From JACOMS01 sp051252005 (GTDB taxonomy: Bacteria > Pseudomonadota > Alphaproteobacteria > Caulobacterales > Maricaulaceae), in assembly GCA_051252005.1 (NCBI GenBank), contig JBPOEZ010000010.1, forward strand, positions 1 to 64,000: a stretch of 64,000 nt of DNA, in the 5' to 3' direction. A program made the position numbers and the translations under genes. Positions 33,732 through 43,989 of this stretch are shown here, piece after piece (position 1 is the first letter of the stretch; the number at the start of each line of letters is the position of its first letter). The notes below the pieces were generated by a model. That model was not told the DNA's origin and searched no databases. It saw only the letters and a list, made by a program, of their open reading frames with translations.

Positions 33732-34421
33732 TTACATGTAAAAATCATGAAAAAAATCGCGCTTTGCTACTGACTCAAACATTGCAGGCGTAGACCTTGC
33801 TACGGCGCCTTTTGAATTCATCCATTTCACAACGTAGTCTCTAGACAAATTTTCAGGTTTAATTTGCCTGTAGTATTTAGAAAGCACTTTTTTTGCCGCT
33901 AACTTCAAACGATCATAAGAAACATTTTCACGGTTATCTAAAATTTCTTTTAAATCACCTATATTGGAGTATTCCTCAAGGGATTTCGAAGAAAATATTG
34001 CCTGCCCCTTATTCGCCGCGTCAGCAATTAATGTCGTGCGCATAGCCCATGTGAGCCGTTTTCTCAATTTATCTTCGGGTGCAACATCAGACGCATATTC
34101 ACAGTACCAGAAAACTGCCGCAGCTTCTTTTTTCTCACTTTCATAGCTATCTTTGAACTGAAAAGACTTTTTGAGAGAACCGAGAAGATTGAGGTCATCG
34201 GCCAAAGCAACAGCTTCAGTCACTAAGTGTAACAAAAAAAGATCGCCTGCGAAGGCCTTTTCTTCCAAGAAATAAAATGGGTACTCATGTAACGTTACTT
34301 GTTGCTTTTCTGGCCTAAACTTTATGGACCCATCTGTTTTTATGCCTAATAAATCAATATCAGAATGCAGGTTATGATCACCCCGAGCATGACTCCCATA
34401 TAGCAAAAGTGAGGCGTACAT
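33732..34421 (-). CDS. Nucleotidyltransferase-fold protein (MNT-like) of an AT-rich island
   Basis: A 229-residue protein beginning directly with a strand and the Pol-beta signature LLLYGSHARGDHNLHSDIDLLGI, residues 5-27, with the two metal-binding Asp in SDID. The third carboxylate is not obvious: the expected strand reads VTLHEYPFYF, so Glu or none takes the place of Asp. The remaining 170 residues are helical. A HEPN RNase motif is not seen. It could transfer a nucleotide to a protein or small molecule. It starts on the last base of the membrane-protein gene's stop codon (TAATG), so the two are coupled. AT-rich codon use sets both apart from their neighbours. Confidence 0.7.
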   Translation of the reverse strand: MYASLLLYGSHARGDHNLHSDIDLLGIKTDGSIKFRPEKQQVTLHEYPFYFLEEKAFAGDLFLLHLVTEAVALADDLNLLGSLKKSFQFKDSYESEKKEAAAVFWYCEYASDVAPEDKLRKRLTWAMRTTLIADAANKGQAIFSSKSLEEYSNIGDLKEILDNRENVSYDRLKLAAKKVLSKYYRQIKPENLSRDYVVKWMNSKGAVARSTPAMFESVAKRDFFHDFYM

Positions 34422-35428
34422 TATTTAACTCTACTTATTCGGCCAATCAACGTTGAAATCACAGAGGCATACAAAACTATAGAAATAATTAATTGCCCAC
34501 CATGAAAAGTACGTAAAATGTCGTTTTGCTCTGCATACTTCTGCTCAAGTGCGAACCCGACCAGTAAAGTTATATCAAAACTTTTTTCGAAAGCTTCAGC
34601 TAATGTAACTTCAAAAGGCAACCAATCATAAACTAAGGTAAAAATCAAACAGCTTAAAATCAAACTTAGAAATGGTTTCAAAGGATTCCCCCCCCAATCG
34701 CTCAGAAAGCCAAGTATACGTATAAGAATCAACTGTACGAAATAAAACAAAGCTGAAAAATAATGGCGCTCATGCATCCGCTCAGCAATCCTAGATTTGC
34801 CTTGTGTGATTTCGTGCAGTTTTACCGCTTCATAAAATTCACTTTCAGAACCATGTCTTCGCAGAGAGTATAGGAGAGAACGCGCCGCATTTGCTTTTGT
34901 AGCTAAGAACTCCTTTTGCCCCTCTGTAACGAACCATAAATAACCGTCTCTTTTAGAGTAATTAGCAGCACTTAACACAAACTCTTCTGGGTTTGTTACA
35001 TAACAATCAAGAATTTTTGTCTCGTTACCAGAAAACCAAACATTCTTCCAAATGCAATCTCTAAACTCAGAAGAATTAAGATCACTAAGTGTAAACGATG
35101 ATTCATCAAATTTGCATTCTGTAAATTTGATGCCGTGCAACCAAGACTTAGCAAAATCGCAGCGAAAGAATCTACAATCAATAAATACAACTTGCCCATA
35201 CTTTGGCAAATATCCAGTCAAGTCACACTCGAAGAACAATATATTTTTATAAACTACTATTGAGTCTTCAGTAATATTGAGATCTTTGTAAACCCGTCGA
35301 AAATCAAGAACATCGCGGAACCTGACGCCGCCTGACTTCACCATCCATGAGCCAATCGAAAACTCCCCCACTGTGGGGTCAAATAAGGGCTCCCAATTAT
35401 TCTTGAGTCGTTTTTTGCTAGCTTGCAT
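34421..35428 (-). CDS. Pentapeptide-repeat protein with C-terminal two-helix pore-like domain
   Basis: A 335-residue protein. Residues about 55-130 hold degenerate pentapeptide repeats (FFECDLTG, VFIDCRFFRCDF, IKFTECKFDESSFTLSDL, SEFRDCIW), forming a right-handed beta helix. A helical linker follows with EFYEAVKLHEI. The C-terminus has hydrophobic helices near 225-243, 255-275 and 310-330; between the last two, AFEKSFDITLLVGFA resembles the pore helix and filter region of two-helix ion channels, but a GYG filter is lacking. The start lies only nine bases after the thiC stop, with GGGGAG 14 bases before it, so it may ride on the thiC transcript. Confidence 0.68.
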   Translation of the reverse strand: MQASKKRLKNNWEPLFDPTVGEFSIGSWMVKSGGVRFRDVLDFRRVYKDLNITEDSIVVYKNILFFECDLTGYLPKYGQVVFIDCRFFRCDFAKSWLHGIKFTECKFDESSFTLSDLNSSEFRDCIWKNVWFSGNETKILDCYVTNPEEFVLSAANYSKRDGYLWFVTEGQKEFLATKANAARSLLYSLRRHGSESEFYEAVKLHEITQGKSRIAERMHERHYFSALFYFVQLILIRILGFLSDWGGNPLKPFLSLILSCLIFTLVYDWLPFEVTLAEAFEKSFDITLLVGFALEQKYAEQNDILRTFHGGQLIISIVLYASVISTLIGRISRVK

Positions 35429-35437
35429 CTAGGTAGC

Positions 35438-37304
<1,867 letters not shown>

Positions 37305-37312
<8 letters not shown>

Positions 37313-37931
37313 GGGGTATGTCCTTTAAGGAATTTAACTTAGCTGAACTAATTGCGTTATTGATCAGGTTTTCAGCAGTATTGATAGGGTCTAAGCACCT
37401 TAAATAGTAGGCTTTACAGTCAAGGTGATTATAAAAAAATGCGGGCATGCCATTATCTGATACAAAATTAAAAGACGGCCCCCTCTTAGAAAGAACACAA
37501 AGCGTACGGGCTGGAAATGCATTTAATTGAAAGGTTTTTTCTATCTCATCCAGCGGAATTCTGATTACCTTTAAAGGCCAAAGCCGCTCCCGGATTAGAA
37601 TGTTTTTCTCAGTAAGCCCGTAACATTCAAAAAACCCGAAAAAACTATACCTGAGCATGCGGACAAGGAGGAGATTAGGAAACAAACCAAATAATAAAAA
37701 GAGCACAATGCTGACAACGATTGAAAGTAAATCCCCAGACATGAAGGCCGTAATAAGCCCTTGGGTCACTGCAAAAATCAACAGGCCAAACACCGGCACA
37801 AAGATGAACATTGCCACCAATGTCACCACTGACGAAGCAGGCATGCTCGGATAAGGAGCATCCGTCCATATCAACGTCTCTTGAGGCCGCAGGTCTGCTT
37901 CGAAAATATGTTTAACGTCTTTGCGTGTCAC
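37305..37931 (-). CDS. Membrane PH-like (bPH2-type) protein, first gene of the TPP-riboswitch operon
   Basis: A 208-residue protein. It opens with FEADLRPQETLIWTDAP, a typical start of bacterial PH-like membrane proteins, has two membrane helices (about 33-55 and 65-95) and a C-terminal PH-like domain of about 90 residues (YGLTEKNILIRERLWPLKVI, then IPLDEIEKTFQL). The start is GTG at 37931, which lies at the 3' edge of the TPP riboswitch, so its translation is probably switched by thiamine pyrophosphate. It overlaps thiC by eight bases. No family link to thiamine is known to me; a role in thiamine or precursor uptake is speculation. Confidence 0.75.
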
Positions 37932-38041
37932 TAGCTTTCCGTCCGTCCTTCCGCCCGTGTTAACGGGATCAAGTTGTAAGGGTGCGTCTCAACCGCTTCG
38001 AAACAAAGAACCGCACAGTGGCCTGTGCGGCACCTTCGCTA
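37932..38041 (-). promoter_or_regulatory. TPP riboswitch (THI element)
   Basis: On the minus strand, the 5' block GAAGGTGC (from 38037) is followed by a perfect hairpin CCGCACAG/CTGTGCGG, then GGTTGAGACGCACCCTTA with the TGAGA pyrimidine-binding loop, and ACTTGATCCCGTTAACACGG, then GCGGAAGGA, the conserved pyrophosphate-binding arm. GGTGC pairs with GCACC. Outer bases TAGC (38043-38040 region) and GCTA before the start codon can close the P1 stem. The GTG of the membrane-protein gene follows directly, which suggests control of translation start by hiding the ribosome site. Confidence 0.93.
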
Positions 38042-38161
38042 TTTTTGATTAACAATCAAAAATTCCAGCTATGCCAGATCGTTGCGGTGCCCCTCGGAAC
38101 AGGTATCATACGAGATTAAAGACGAAATAGGAAGGCCGAAAAAGATATGGCGCAAGCGTTA

Positions 38162-39205
38162 TTACGGCCTATCCGTCTTGAAGGAGTCGACAGCTTTTTC
38201 CCACTTCGCCGCATCGGCATTGCGGCCCTTTCGAATGTTTTCGAGGTATCTTCTTTGCCCGTAACTATCGTCTCGCTCTGACCGTGCGGCTTCTTCAGCG
38301 GCAGCGGCTTTGTAGGCTTTTAAGTATCCCGCCAAAGGCTCCGCGAGCGGGCGGGCTTGCTCTAGGAACACGGCATAGGCTTTTTCAAAACTACTATCAA
38401 ATTCGTAAACCGCGCCATCGGCCCGAAGCGTATATTTCCACATGTCCTTTCCGAACAGGCTCATCCCGTTATGGCTCTTGTCATAATCTGTGAGGCGGTA
38501 GACAGGCTCTCCGTAAAGACGGGAAAGGTAATAATTGAGATCATAAGCATGCTCAGGGCATGCGTCGCGCAAGGACCGCAAGCGGTTTGCCGCCCATGTA
38601 AAAACAGGCTGCCCTTCTTTTCTGGCGGTTTGTTTTTTCCAGAACTCAGCCTCGTCCTCGAGCACGCCGTCAAAAGCTTTTGGATACGGACAGACCGATA
38701 GCGGCTCGCCGGATACAAGCGGATGTACTTTGCCGCGCTCGCCTAAGGCCACGAGAAGCGGCAGCATGACACTTGGTATAATGTTTCCCGTTTGTGAATG
38801 GGCAAAATATGTCAATTCGCTGCCATCGGCTTTGAGAACTTTAGACGGGTCATCCTTTGGCGTTCTCGCAATATATTCTTGCTGCAACGCCAGATGCATT
38901 TGCGTGATGCGCTCCGAGACAACGTCAAGATCATTGGACGCTCGGGCCAAGGCGCTATAAAGGCTCGTGGCCATGCTTTGCACATCCCGCCTGTTCGGGC
39001 ATGTTTTCACGGCCCACGCCGCCAGCGCTGTCACTTCCGGCACATCCTTTTGTTTCCCCAGTTGAATATTTTCAACCATACGAAACATCTGCTGCTCTGC
39101 ATCTTGCGGGCATGTGGCTGCGGTGTCCTGCGCGCTCGCAAGTGGAGAAAACCCCGTCATGACGAGTGCTATTGTGAGTTTTATTGTATGTGAAAGTTTT
39201 AACAT
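38162..39205 (-). CDS. Periplasmic protein of unknown function
   Basis: A 347-residue protein with a signal peptide ending LASAQ. The mature part is helical with six or so Cys that may form disulphides (ATCPQD, KTCPNRR, SVCPYPK, RDACPEH). The C-terminus is highly charged with AAAAEEAARSERDD. I recognise no domain. Of the 120 bases between it and the riboswitch, only the A/T palindrome TTTTTGATT-AAC-AATCAAAAA (38042-38062) stands out; it may end this transcript or contain the riboswitch promoter. Confidence 0.6.
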   Translation of the reverse strand: MLKLSHTIKLTIALVMTGFSPLASAQDTAATCPQDAEQQMFRMVENIQLGKQKDVPEVTALAAWAVKTCPNRRDVQSMATSLYSALARASNDLDVVSERITQMHLALQQEYIARTPKDDPSKVLKADGSELTYFAHSQTGNIIPSVMLPLLVALGERGKVHPLVSGEPLSVCPYPKAFDGVLEDEAEFWKKQTARKEGQPVFTWAANRLRSLRDACPEHAYDLNYYLSRLYGEPVYRLTDYDKSHNGMSLFGKDMWKYTLRADGAVYEFDSSFEKAYAVFLEQARPLAEPLAGYLKAYKAAAAEEAARSERDDSYGQRRYLENIRKGRNADAAKWEKAVDSFKTDRP

Positions 39206-39312
39206 GACTTCTCTTTACCGCCATTCCCGGCGCCGCGTATGCCCCCTAGGGGTTAAACCTCGCAATATTTCAGAATAAAATGGATTATTTCCTTGAACCT
39301 ATGGAACCTCAA

Positions 39313-39861
39313 TCAAACGATCGGCGCGGACCCTATAAGCTCAGTCTGTATAATCTGCACAGCGCTTTTAAAATCCGCAGCTCCAACTAATACGCTGTCC
39401 TTCCGGTTGCCCGCAGGCTCTATTTTCAGGGCGTAGCCGCCATTTTCGAAATCGATCACGGCCCGCGATATATCCTGCGCCGCATAAATTTCTCGCCTCG
39501 TATCGTAGTGATTGAATAAAACCACGCGTCCTTTTGTGACAAAACCGTTTTGAAAGACGTTGCGATCTGTCGCTCTCTGCAGGGCTTGTCCAAAGGGCGT
39601 TTTAGCGGCCCACTGGATTATCAGGCCCGCTAGGCCGAATATAATCCCGATGATCAATATATTCTGGCCGTCTTTACCCATCAGATCCCGCACGATCGTA
39701 TAGGCGGACAGGGCGTAGAAAAAAGTAGAAGCAATCCGGAACAGCCGCGTCACAACTTTGTTCTCGCGGTGTTCGGCCTGTTTAGGCGTTTCGACGATAT
39801 GAGACCAAAGCACGGTTTCGCCGGACAGCAAAATATCATTTGGAATTTCGTTTTGAGTCAC
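39313..39861 (-). CDS. Small membrane protein, PH-like C-terminal domain
   Basis: A 182-residue protein with two membrane helices (about 45-60 and 68-86) and a C-terminal domain of strands (GRVVLFNHYDTRREIYAAQD, then GGYALKIEPAG). The layout matches that of the riboswitch-linked protein at 37305 (LSGETVLWS corresponds to LRPQETLIWT), so the two are probably distant relatives. Function is unknown. The gap to the BLUF gene has a spaced inverted repeat ATTTGAC/GTCAAAT (39891-39897 and 39920-39926). Confidence 0.6.
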   Translation of the reverse strand: MTQNEIPNDILLSGETVLWSHIVETPKQAEHRENKVVTRLFRIASTFFYALSAYTIVRDLMGKDGQNILIIGIIFGLAGLIIQWAAKTPFGQALQRATDRNVFQNGFVTKGRVVLFNHYDTRREIYAAQDISRAVIDFENGGYALKIEPAGNRKDSVLVGAADFKSAVQIIQTELIGSAPIV

Positions 39862-39982
39862 ATCTTACTCCGCTTACCGCTTTGCCCTCCATTTGACCGT
39901 CTCACCCTCCAGAATGGAAGTCAAATCTTAAGACACTTCCCGTAAAAGGCTTTCATAAAAATAAGAACGAGAGCAATGCAGA

Positions 39983-40396
39983 ATGGTTTATCAACTTGTT
40001 TATACAAGCCAAGCAGGTCGCGGCATGGACGCCGCCGCCTATGAAGCCTTAGCTAAAAACAGAGCCCTTAAAAATACCCGCAAAGATATTACGGGCATGC
40101 TCCTTTTTGCAAAGGGGACGATCATTCACGTCATCGAAGGCCCCAAAGGTGCTGTCACGGCGCTCTATGAAAAAATCTCAAGAGACACGCGGCACGCAGA
40201 AGTCACGCTTATGGCCGAACACGAGACCCATTCTCGAGAATATGCAGGGCAACCCCTTGCGTTCATGTCGGTACAAGCCAGCCAAGGTCAAGCCATCATG
40301 CAAAGCCTGTCGCAACAGGCCTTTCTCGCTGAACAAGAGCTGTCAGCTTCGCAATTTGATGAAGACTCTTTGTTCGCTAGCGTTGCCGGGTTTTAG
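39983..40396 (+). CDS. BLUF-domain-like protein with changed flavin-site residues
   Basis: A 137-residue single-domain protein with the BLUF fold. LVYTS keeps the key Tyr, and KNTRKDITGMLLF keeps the Asn that contacts flavin. The signature FLQxLEG, whose Gln is needed for the blue-light reaction, reads IIHVIEG here, with His in place of Gln. The conserved Trp/Met of the WxM segment is also missing (YAGQPLAFM). It may therefore bind flavin without the normal photocycle, or have lost flavin binding. No output domain is fused; it would act through a partner. Confidence 0.85.
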   Translation: MVYQLVYTSQAGRGMDAAAYEALAKNRALKNTRKDITGMLLFAKGTIIHVIEGPKGAVTALYEKISRDTRHAEVTLMAEHETHSREYAGQPLAFMSVQASQGQAIMQSLSQQAFLAEQELSASQFDEDSLFASVAGF

Positions 40397-40526
40397 CAAC
40401 ACACCACTTCAATTTGTCCTTAAAATATAGCCGCTCGAAATCCTATCCATGGCCTGAAACTTGCATGCTTAAAGGCCATACGGGTCTGATCGTTCGGATT
40501 GTACCAAATTGAACCGGAGGCGCGGT

Positions 40527-40895
40527 GTGTTAGGATTTTTCTGGAAACGGAAGAAAGTTCACTTGAATCATGATGTGGTGGAAAATCGCAGACGGCGAGT
40601 GAGCCCGATGGCTGATACTCGCATGAGCAAACATGCGCGTATATCCTGTGTTACAGCGATTATTGATGATCAACCCGATTGGGACTATGCTCTCGACAGC
40701 GAAAAAGCGCTTGAAAACGCCATGGAGGCTGCGGCTTATTTTGGCTATCGCGACACTCTTAACCCTGAACAAAAAGCGCTGTGCAATTTCCTTGTGAAGA
40801 ATTTTGCGGGTCAAAAAATTTCTATGTATGCATGGGGCGTTTACGCGGACATTTGCGGCCCCAAGGAAGCCCCCCTTCCCACAATGACACAATAA
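40527..40895 (+). CDS. Hypothetical protein
   Basis: I do not recognise this 122-residue protein. From the GTG at 40527, with CGGAGG seven bases upstream, it begins with a basic segment (FFWKRKK, then ENRRRRVSP) and continues as a compact helical domain with DWDYALDSEKALENAMEAAA and ICGPKEAPL at the end. A later ATG (MADTRMSK) is also possible. The basic start could contact nucleic acid or membrane. It lies between the BLUF gene and trkH. Confidence 0.5.
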   Translation: MLGFFWKRKKVHLNHDVVENRRRRVSPMADTRMSKHARISCVTAIIDDQPDWDYALDSEKALENAMEAAAYFGYRDTLNPEQKALCNFLVKNFAGQKISMYAWGVYADICGPKEAPLPTMTQ

Positions 40896-40939
40896 GTATT
40901 GCCTTTGAAAACCTAGCCTGTCTGTTGTAGTGCGGTAAC

Positions 40940-42430
40940 ATGCCGGACTTACGCCCAGTCTTTTTTATCGTCGGCCTGATGGTCGCTGCCCTCGGGGTGA
41001 TGATGTTCATCCCGATGTTCGTGGATTTGCAAATCCCGACGACGGCGCAATACCGTCTTGGTGAACGTGTCAGGTTCGAGGGGCTCAGCTGGCCCGCCTT
41101 TATGATGTCCGGCATTTTCACAACTCTCATCGGCATTGTACTAGCACTCGTCAACTATATGCCGCAGCCCGCCTTACAAGCACGCGGAGCGTTCTTGCTG
41201 ACCGTGTTCTCGTGGCTAGGCCTATCAACATTTGCCGCGCTACCATTTTTGTTCAACCCTATCAATTTAAGCCTGACCGACGCTTTGTTCGAAGCCACCT
41301 CCGGCATTACAACGACAGGCTCAACCATCATGACGGGCCTTGATACGACGCCGAAAGGCATACTGCTCTGGCGAGCGATTCTGCAATGGATTGGCGGTGT
41401 CGGTATTATTGTTACGGCTATGGCTATCTTACCTATGCTCCGCGTCGGCGGCATGCAGCTTTTCCGTTTGGAAAGTTCAGATATGGGCGACAAAATTCTT
41501 CCCCGCGCGGCGAGCCTTGCCGCCGCCATCGGCGGTATTTATGTCGTTCTAACAGCGCTTTGCGCCATTGGGTATACCATCGTCGGCATGAGTAATTTCG
41601 ACGCGATTGCCCACGCCATGACAACGGTTGCCACGGGCGGTTATTCGACCTCTGACCTTTCCATGGGCGGTTTCATGGATAACGGCGCAGACCTCGTCTG
41701 TATTGCCTTCATGGTCGCAGGCGGCATGCCGTTTGGCATGTACTTACTCATGGTGCGGGGGAATTTGAAAGCCCCATTCCAAGACCCGCAAGTCCGCGGG
41801 TTTGTCCTTGTGTTAGCCGCGTTAATCCTTGTGATGACAGTCTCCCTGTGGGTTGGCTCTGAGGTCACGCAAACCCGCGCGCTTCGGCTTTCGGCCTTTA
41901 ATGTGGTCTCTATTGTCACAGGAACGGGCTATGCTACCGCTGATTATTATAGCTGGGGGCCATTTGCTGTTGCCGCATTTTTTGCCTTCATGTTCATTGG
42001 CGGCTGCGCGGGGTCCACAGCCTGTTCTATCAAAATATTCCGCTACCAAGTCGCCTTCGAAGCCCTGCGAGTCTATCTGCTGCGGATGCCGCGCCCCAAC
42101 ATGGTTATTCCTATGCGCTATGGTAACCGGCCTCTCCCAGAAGGCGTTGTGTTCTCCGTGATGAGTTATTTCTTCCTGTTCTTTATGACGTTCACAATTC
42201 TCGCCGTTGTTCTGTCCTTAATAGGACTGGACCCGATCACCGCCTGGTCTGGCGCAGGTAGCGCAGTGGCCAATGTCGGCCCGGGACTCGGCGAAATTAT
42301 CGGCCCGACAGGTACCTACCAACCTCTCCCAAACAGCGCCAAATGGGTTTTGATGCTTGGTATGATCGTTGGCCGTCTTGAAATCGTCACAGCTCTTGTC
42401 ATCCTTACGCCTGCGTTTTGGCGCGCGTAA
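40940..42430 (+). CDS. trkH: Trk/Ktr-type potassium uptake membrane subunit
   Basis: A 496-residue potassium translocating protein with about ten membrane helices arranged as four pore repeats. Filter-like segments include TSGITTTGST, TVATGGYSTSD, TGTGYATADY and SAVANVGPGLGEI, each with the conserved Gly that lines the filter. It works with the NAD-binding protein TrkA, not present here. WIGGVGIIVTAMAILPMLRVGG is the usual TrkH block, given here as a description only of residues about 150-171. Confidence 0.93.
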   Translation: MPDLRPVFFIVGLMVAALGVMMFIPMFVDLQIPTTAQYRLGERVRFEGLSWPAFMMSGIFTTLIGIVLALVNYMPQPALQARGAFLLTVFSWLGLSTFAALPFLFNPINLSLTDALFEATSGITTTGSTIMTGLDTTPKGILLWRAILQWIGGVGIIVTAMAILPMLRVGGMQLFRLESSDMGDKILPRAASLAAAIGGIYVVLTALCAIGYTIVGMSNFDAIAHAMTTVATGGYSTSDLSMGGFMDNGADLVCIAFMVAGGMPFGMYLLMVRGNLKAPFQDPQVRGFVLVLAALILVMTVSLWVGSEVTQTRALRLSAFNVVSIVTGTGYATADYYSWGPFAVAAFFAFMFIGGCAGSTACSIKIFRYQVAFEALRVYLLRMPRPNMVIPMRYGNRPLPEGVVFSVMSYFFLFFMTFTILAVVLSLIGLDPITAWSGAGSAVANVGPGLGEIIGPTGTYQPLPNSAKWVLMLGMIVGRLEIVTALVILTPAFWRA

Positions 42431-42489
42431 TAGCTTGCAAAAATTGATAATTAGCCGTAATGGCTCGCGCATTGACTTAAAGGCACATT

Positions 42490-43989
42490 ATGACCACCCT
42501 ATCACCCCGCGATAAAAACGCGCCCCGTGATATTGACACTCCGAAAAGCGCATCCGCGCTAGAGGGTGGGAATATCACACGCAAACAAAGAGATATTAAT
42601 GCCCCTGTTATCCTGAAGGATGACCGCAAAGATATCCGCAATACCAAGAAGCTATTCATCAAGACCTATGGTTGCCAGATGAATGTGTATGACAGCGAAC
42701 GCATGGCGGATGTCCTTGCGCCGATTGGCTACTCAGCTGTAGACACGCCTGATGACGCGGATTTAGTGGTGCTCAACACCTGTCACATTCGGGAAAAAGC
42801 GGCTGAGAAAGTCTATTCAGAGCTTGGCCGTATTCGCAAAATGAAAGACGCAAAATCCGCGAGCGGGCAAGGCGAAATGACCGTTGCCGTTGCAGGCTGC
42901 GTCGCCCAAGCTGAGGGCGAAGAAATTATGCGCCGCGCCCCAGTCGTTGACATGGTGCTCGGTCCACAAACTTACCACAAGCTCCCTGAAATGATCGCCC
43001 GCGTCACGCGCGGCCAAGGCGGTGTTTTGGAGACAGATTTCGACACGCTTGAAAAGTTTGATGACCTGCCGACTACCCGTGACCCGAAAGGCTTCTCTGC
43101 ATTCCTGACCATCCAAGAAGGCTGCGATAAGTTCTGCACGTTCTGTGTCGTGCCCTATACGCGCGGCGCAGAAGTCTCACGCCCCGTTAGCCAGATCGTT
43201 GCCGAAGCACGGTCTCTGGCAAGCAAAGGCGTGCGCGAAATCACCCTCATTGGACAGAACGTCAACGCCTATATGGCAGAAGGTCCGGATGGGTCAGAGT
43301 GGAACCTTGGGCAGTTAATTCGTCACGTCGCTCTTATTGGCGGCATTGACCGCCTCCGCTTCACAACATCCCACCCCCGCGATATGGATGATGAACTCAT
43401 TAAAACCATAGGCGAAGAACCAAAACTCATGCCTTACCTGCACCTGCCTATTCAGGCTGGTTCTGATAAAATTCTGCGCGCCATGAACCGCGATCATACT
43501 TATGAGCATTACAAAAACCTGATTGCTAAAATCCGCGCGGCGCGTCCAGACATAGCCCTCTCAGGTGACTTCATCGTCGGCTTCCCAGGGGAAACCGATG
43601 CCGACTTTGAGCAAACACTGAAATGCGTCGAAGAGATCGGCTATGGTAGCTCGTTTAGCTTCAAATACTCCGTCCGCCCCGGAACGCCCGGTGCAGGCAT
43701 GCCGCGCCAAGTGCCAGAAGACATTAAATCCGAACGCCTCAAACGCCTGCAAGACTTGCTCTATAAACAGCAGCAAGATTTCAATGAAAGTCTGATCGGA
43801 CGAACGCTAGATGTCTTGGTTGAGAACGGCGGCCGTGATGACGGGCAGCTTTTTGGCCGTAGCCCTTATTTGCAAGGCACACACTTTAACGGCTCCGAAG
43901 ATTTGGTCGGCCAGATCGTCCCCGTAAAAATCACTAGCGCGGGCCGGAATTCATTGGTCGGAACACTCGTAGAAAGCCTACATGAGTAA
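42490..43989 (+). CDS. miaB: tRNA-2-methylthio-N6-dimethylallyladenosine synthase
   Basis: A 499-residue radical-SAM methylthiotransferase that modifies A37 of tRNAs reading UNN codons. An N-terminal extension of about 52 residues precedes the UPF0004 domain, which starts KLFIKTYGCQMNVYDSERM with Cys62; further Cys are in LNTCHIRE and AVAGCVAQAEG. The radical-SAM cluster motif is CDKFCTFCVVPYTRG. A C-terminal TRAM domain follows. It overlaps phoH by eight bases and opens the compact run miaB-phoH-ybeY-corC-lnt. Confidence 0.96.
   Translation: MTTLSPRDKNAPRDIDTPKSASALEGGNITRKQRDINAPVILKDDRKDIRNTKKLFIKTYGCQMNVYDSERMADVLAPIGYSAVDTPDDADLVVLNTCHIREKAAEKVYSELGRIRKMKDAKSASGQGEMTVAVAGCVAQAEGEEIMRRAPVVDMVLGPQTYHKLPEMIARVTRGQGGVLETDFDTLEKFDDLPTTRDPKGFSAFLTIQEGCDKFCTFCVVPYTRGAEVSRPVSQIVAEARSLASKGVREITLIGQNVNAYMAEGPDGSEWNLGQLIRHVALIGGIDRLRFTTSHPRDMDDELIKTIGEEPKLMPYLHLPIQAGSDKILRAMNRDHTYEHYKNLIAKIRAARPDIALSGDFIVGFPGETDADFEQTLKCVEEIGYGSSFSFKYSVRPGTPGAGMPRQVPEDIKSERLKRLQDLLYKQQQDFNESLIGRTLDVLVENGGRDDGQLFGRSPYLQGTHFNGSEDLVGQIVPVKITSAGRNSLVGTLVESLHE

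Noticed and set aside
38042..38062. TTTTTGATT-AAC-AATCAAAAA as an FNR/CRP-type site
   Set aside because: The half-sites TTGAT and ATCAA are separated by five bases instead of four, and no oxygen-regulated gene is adjacent.
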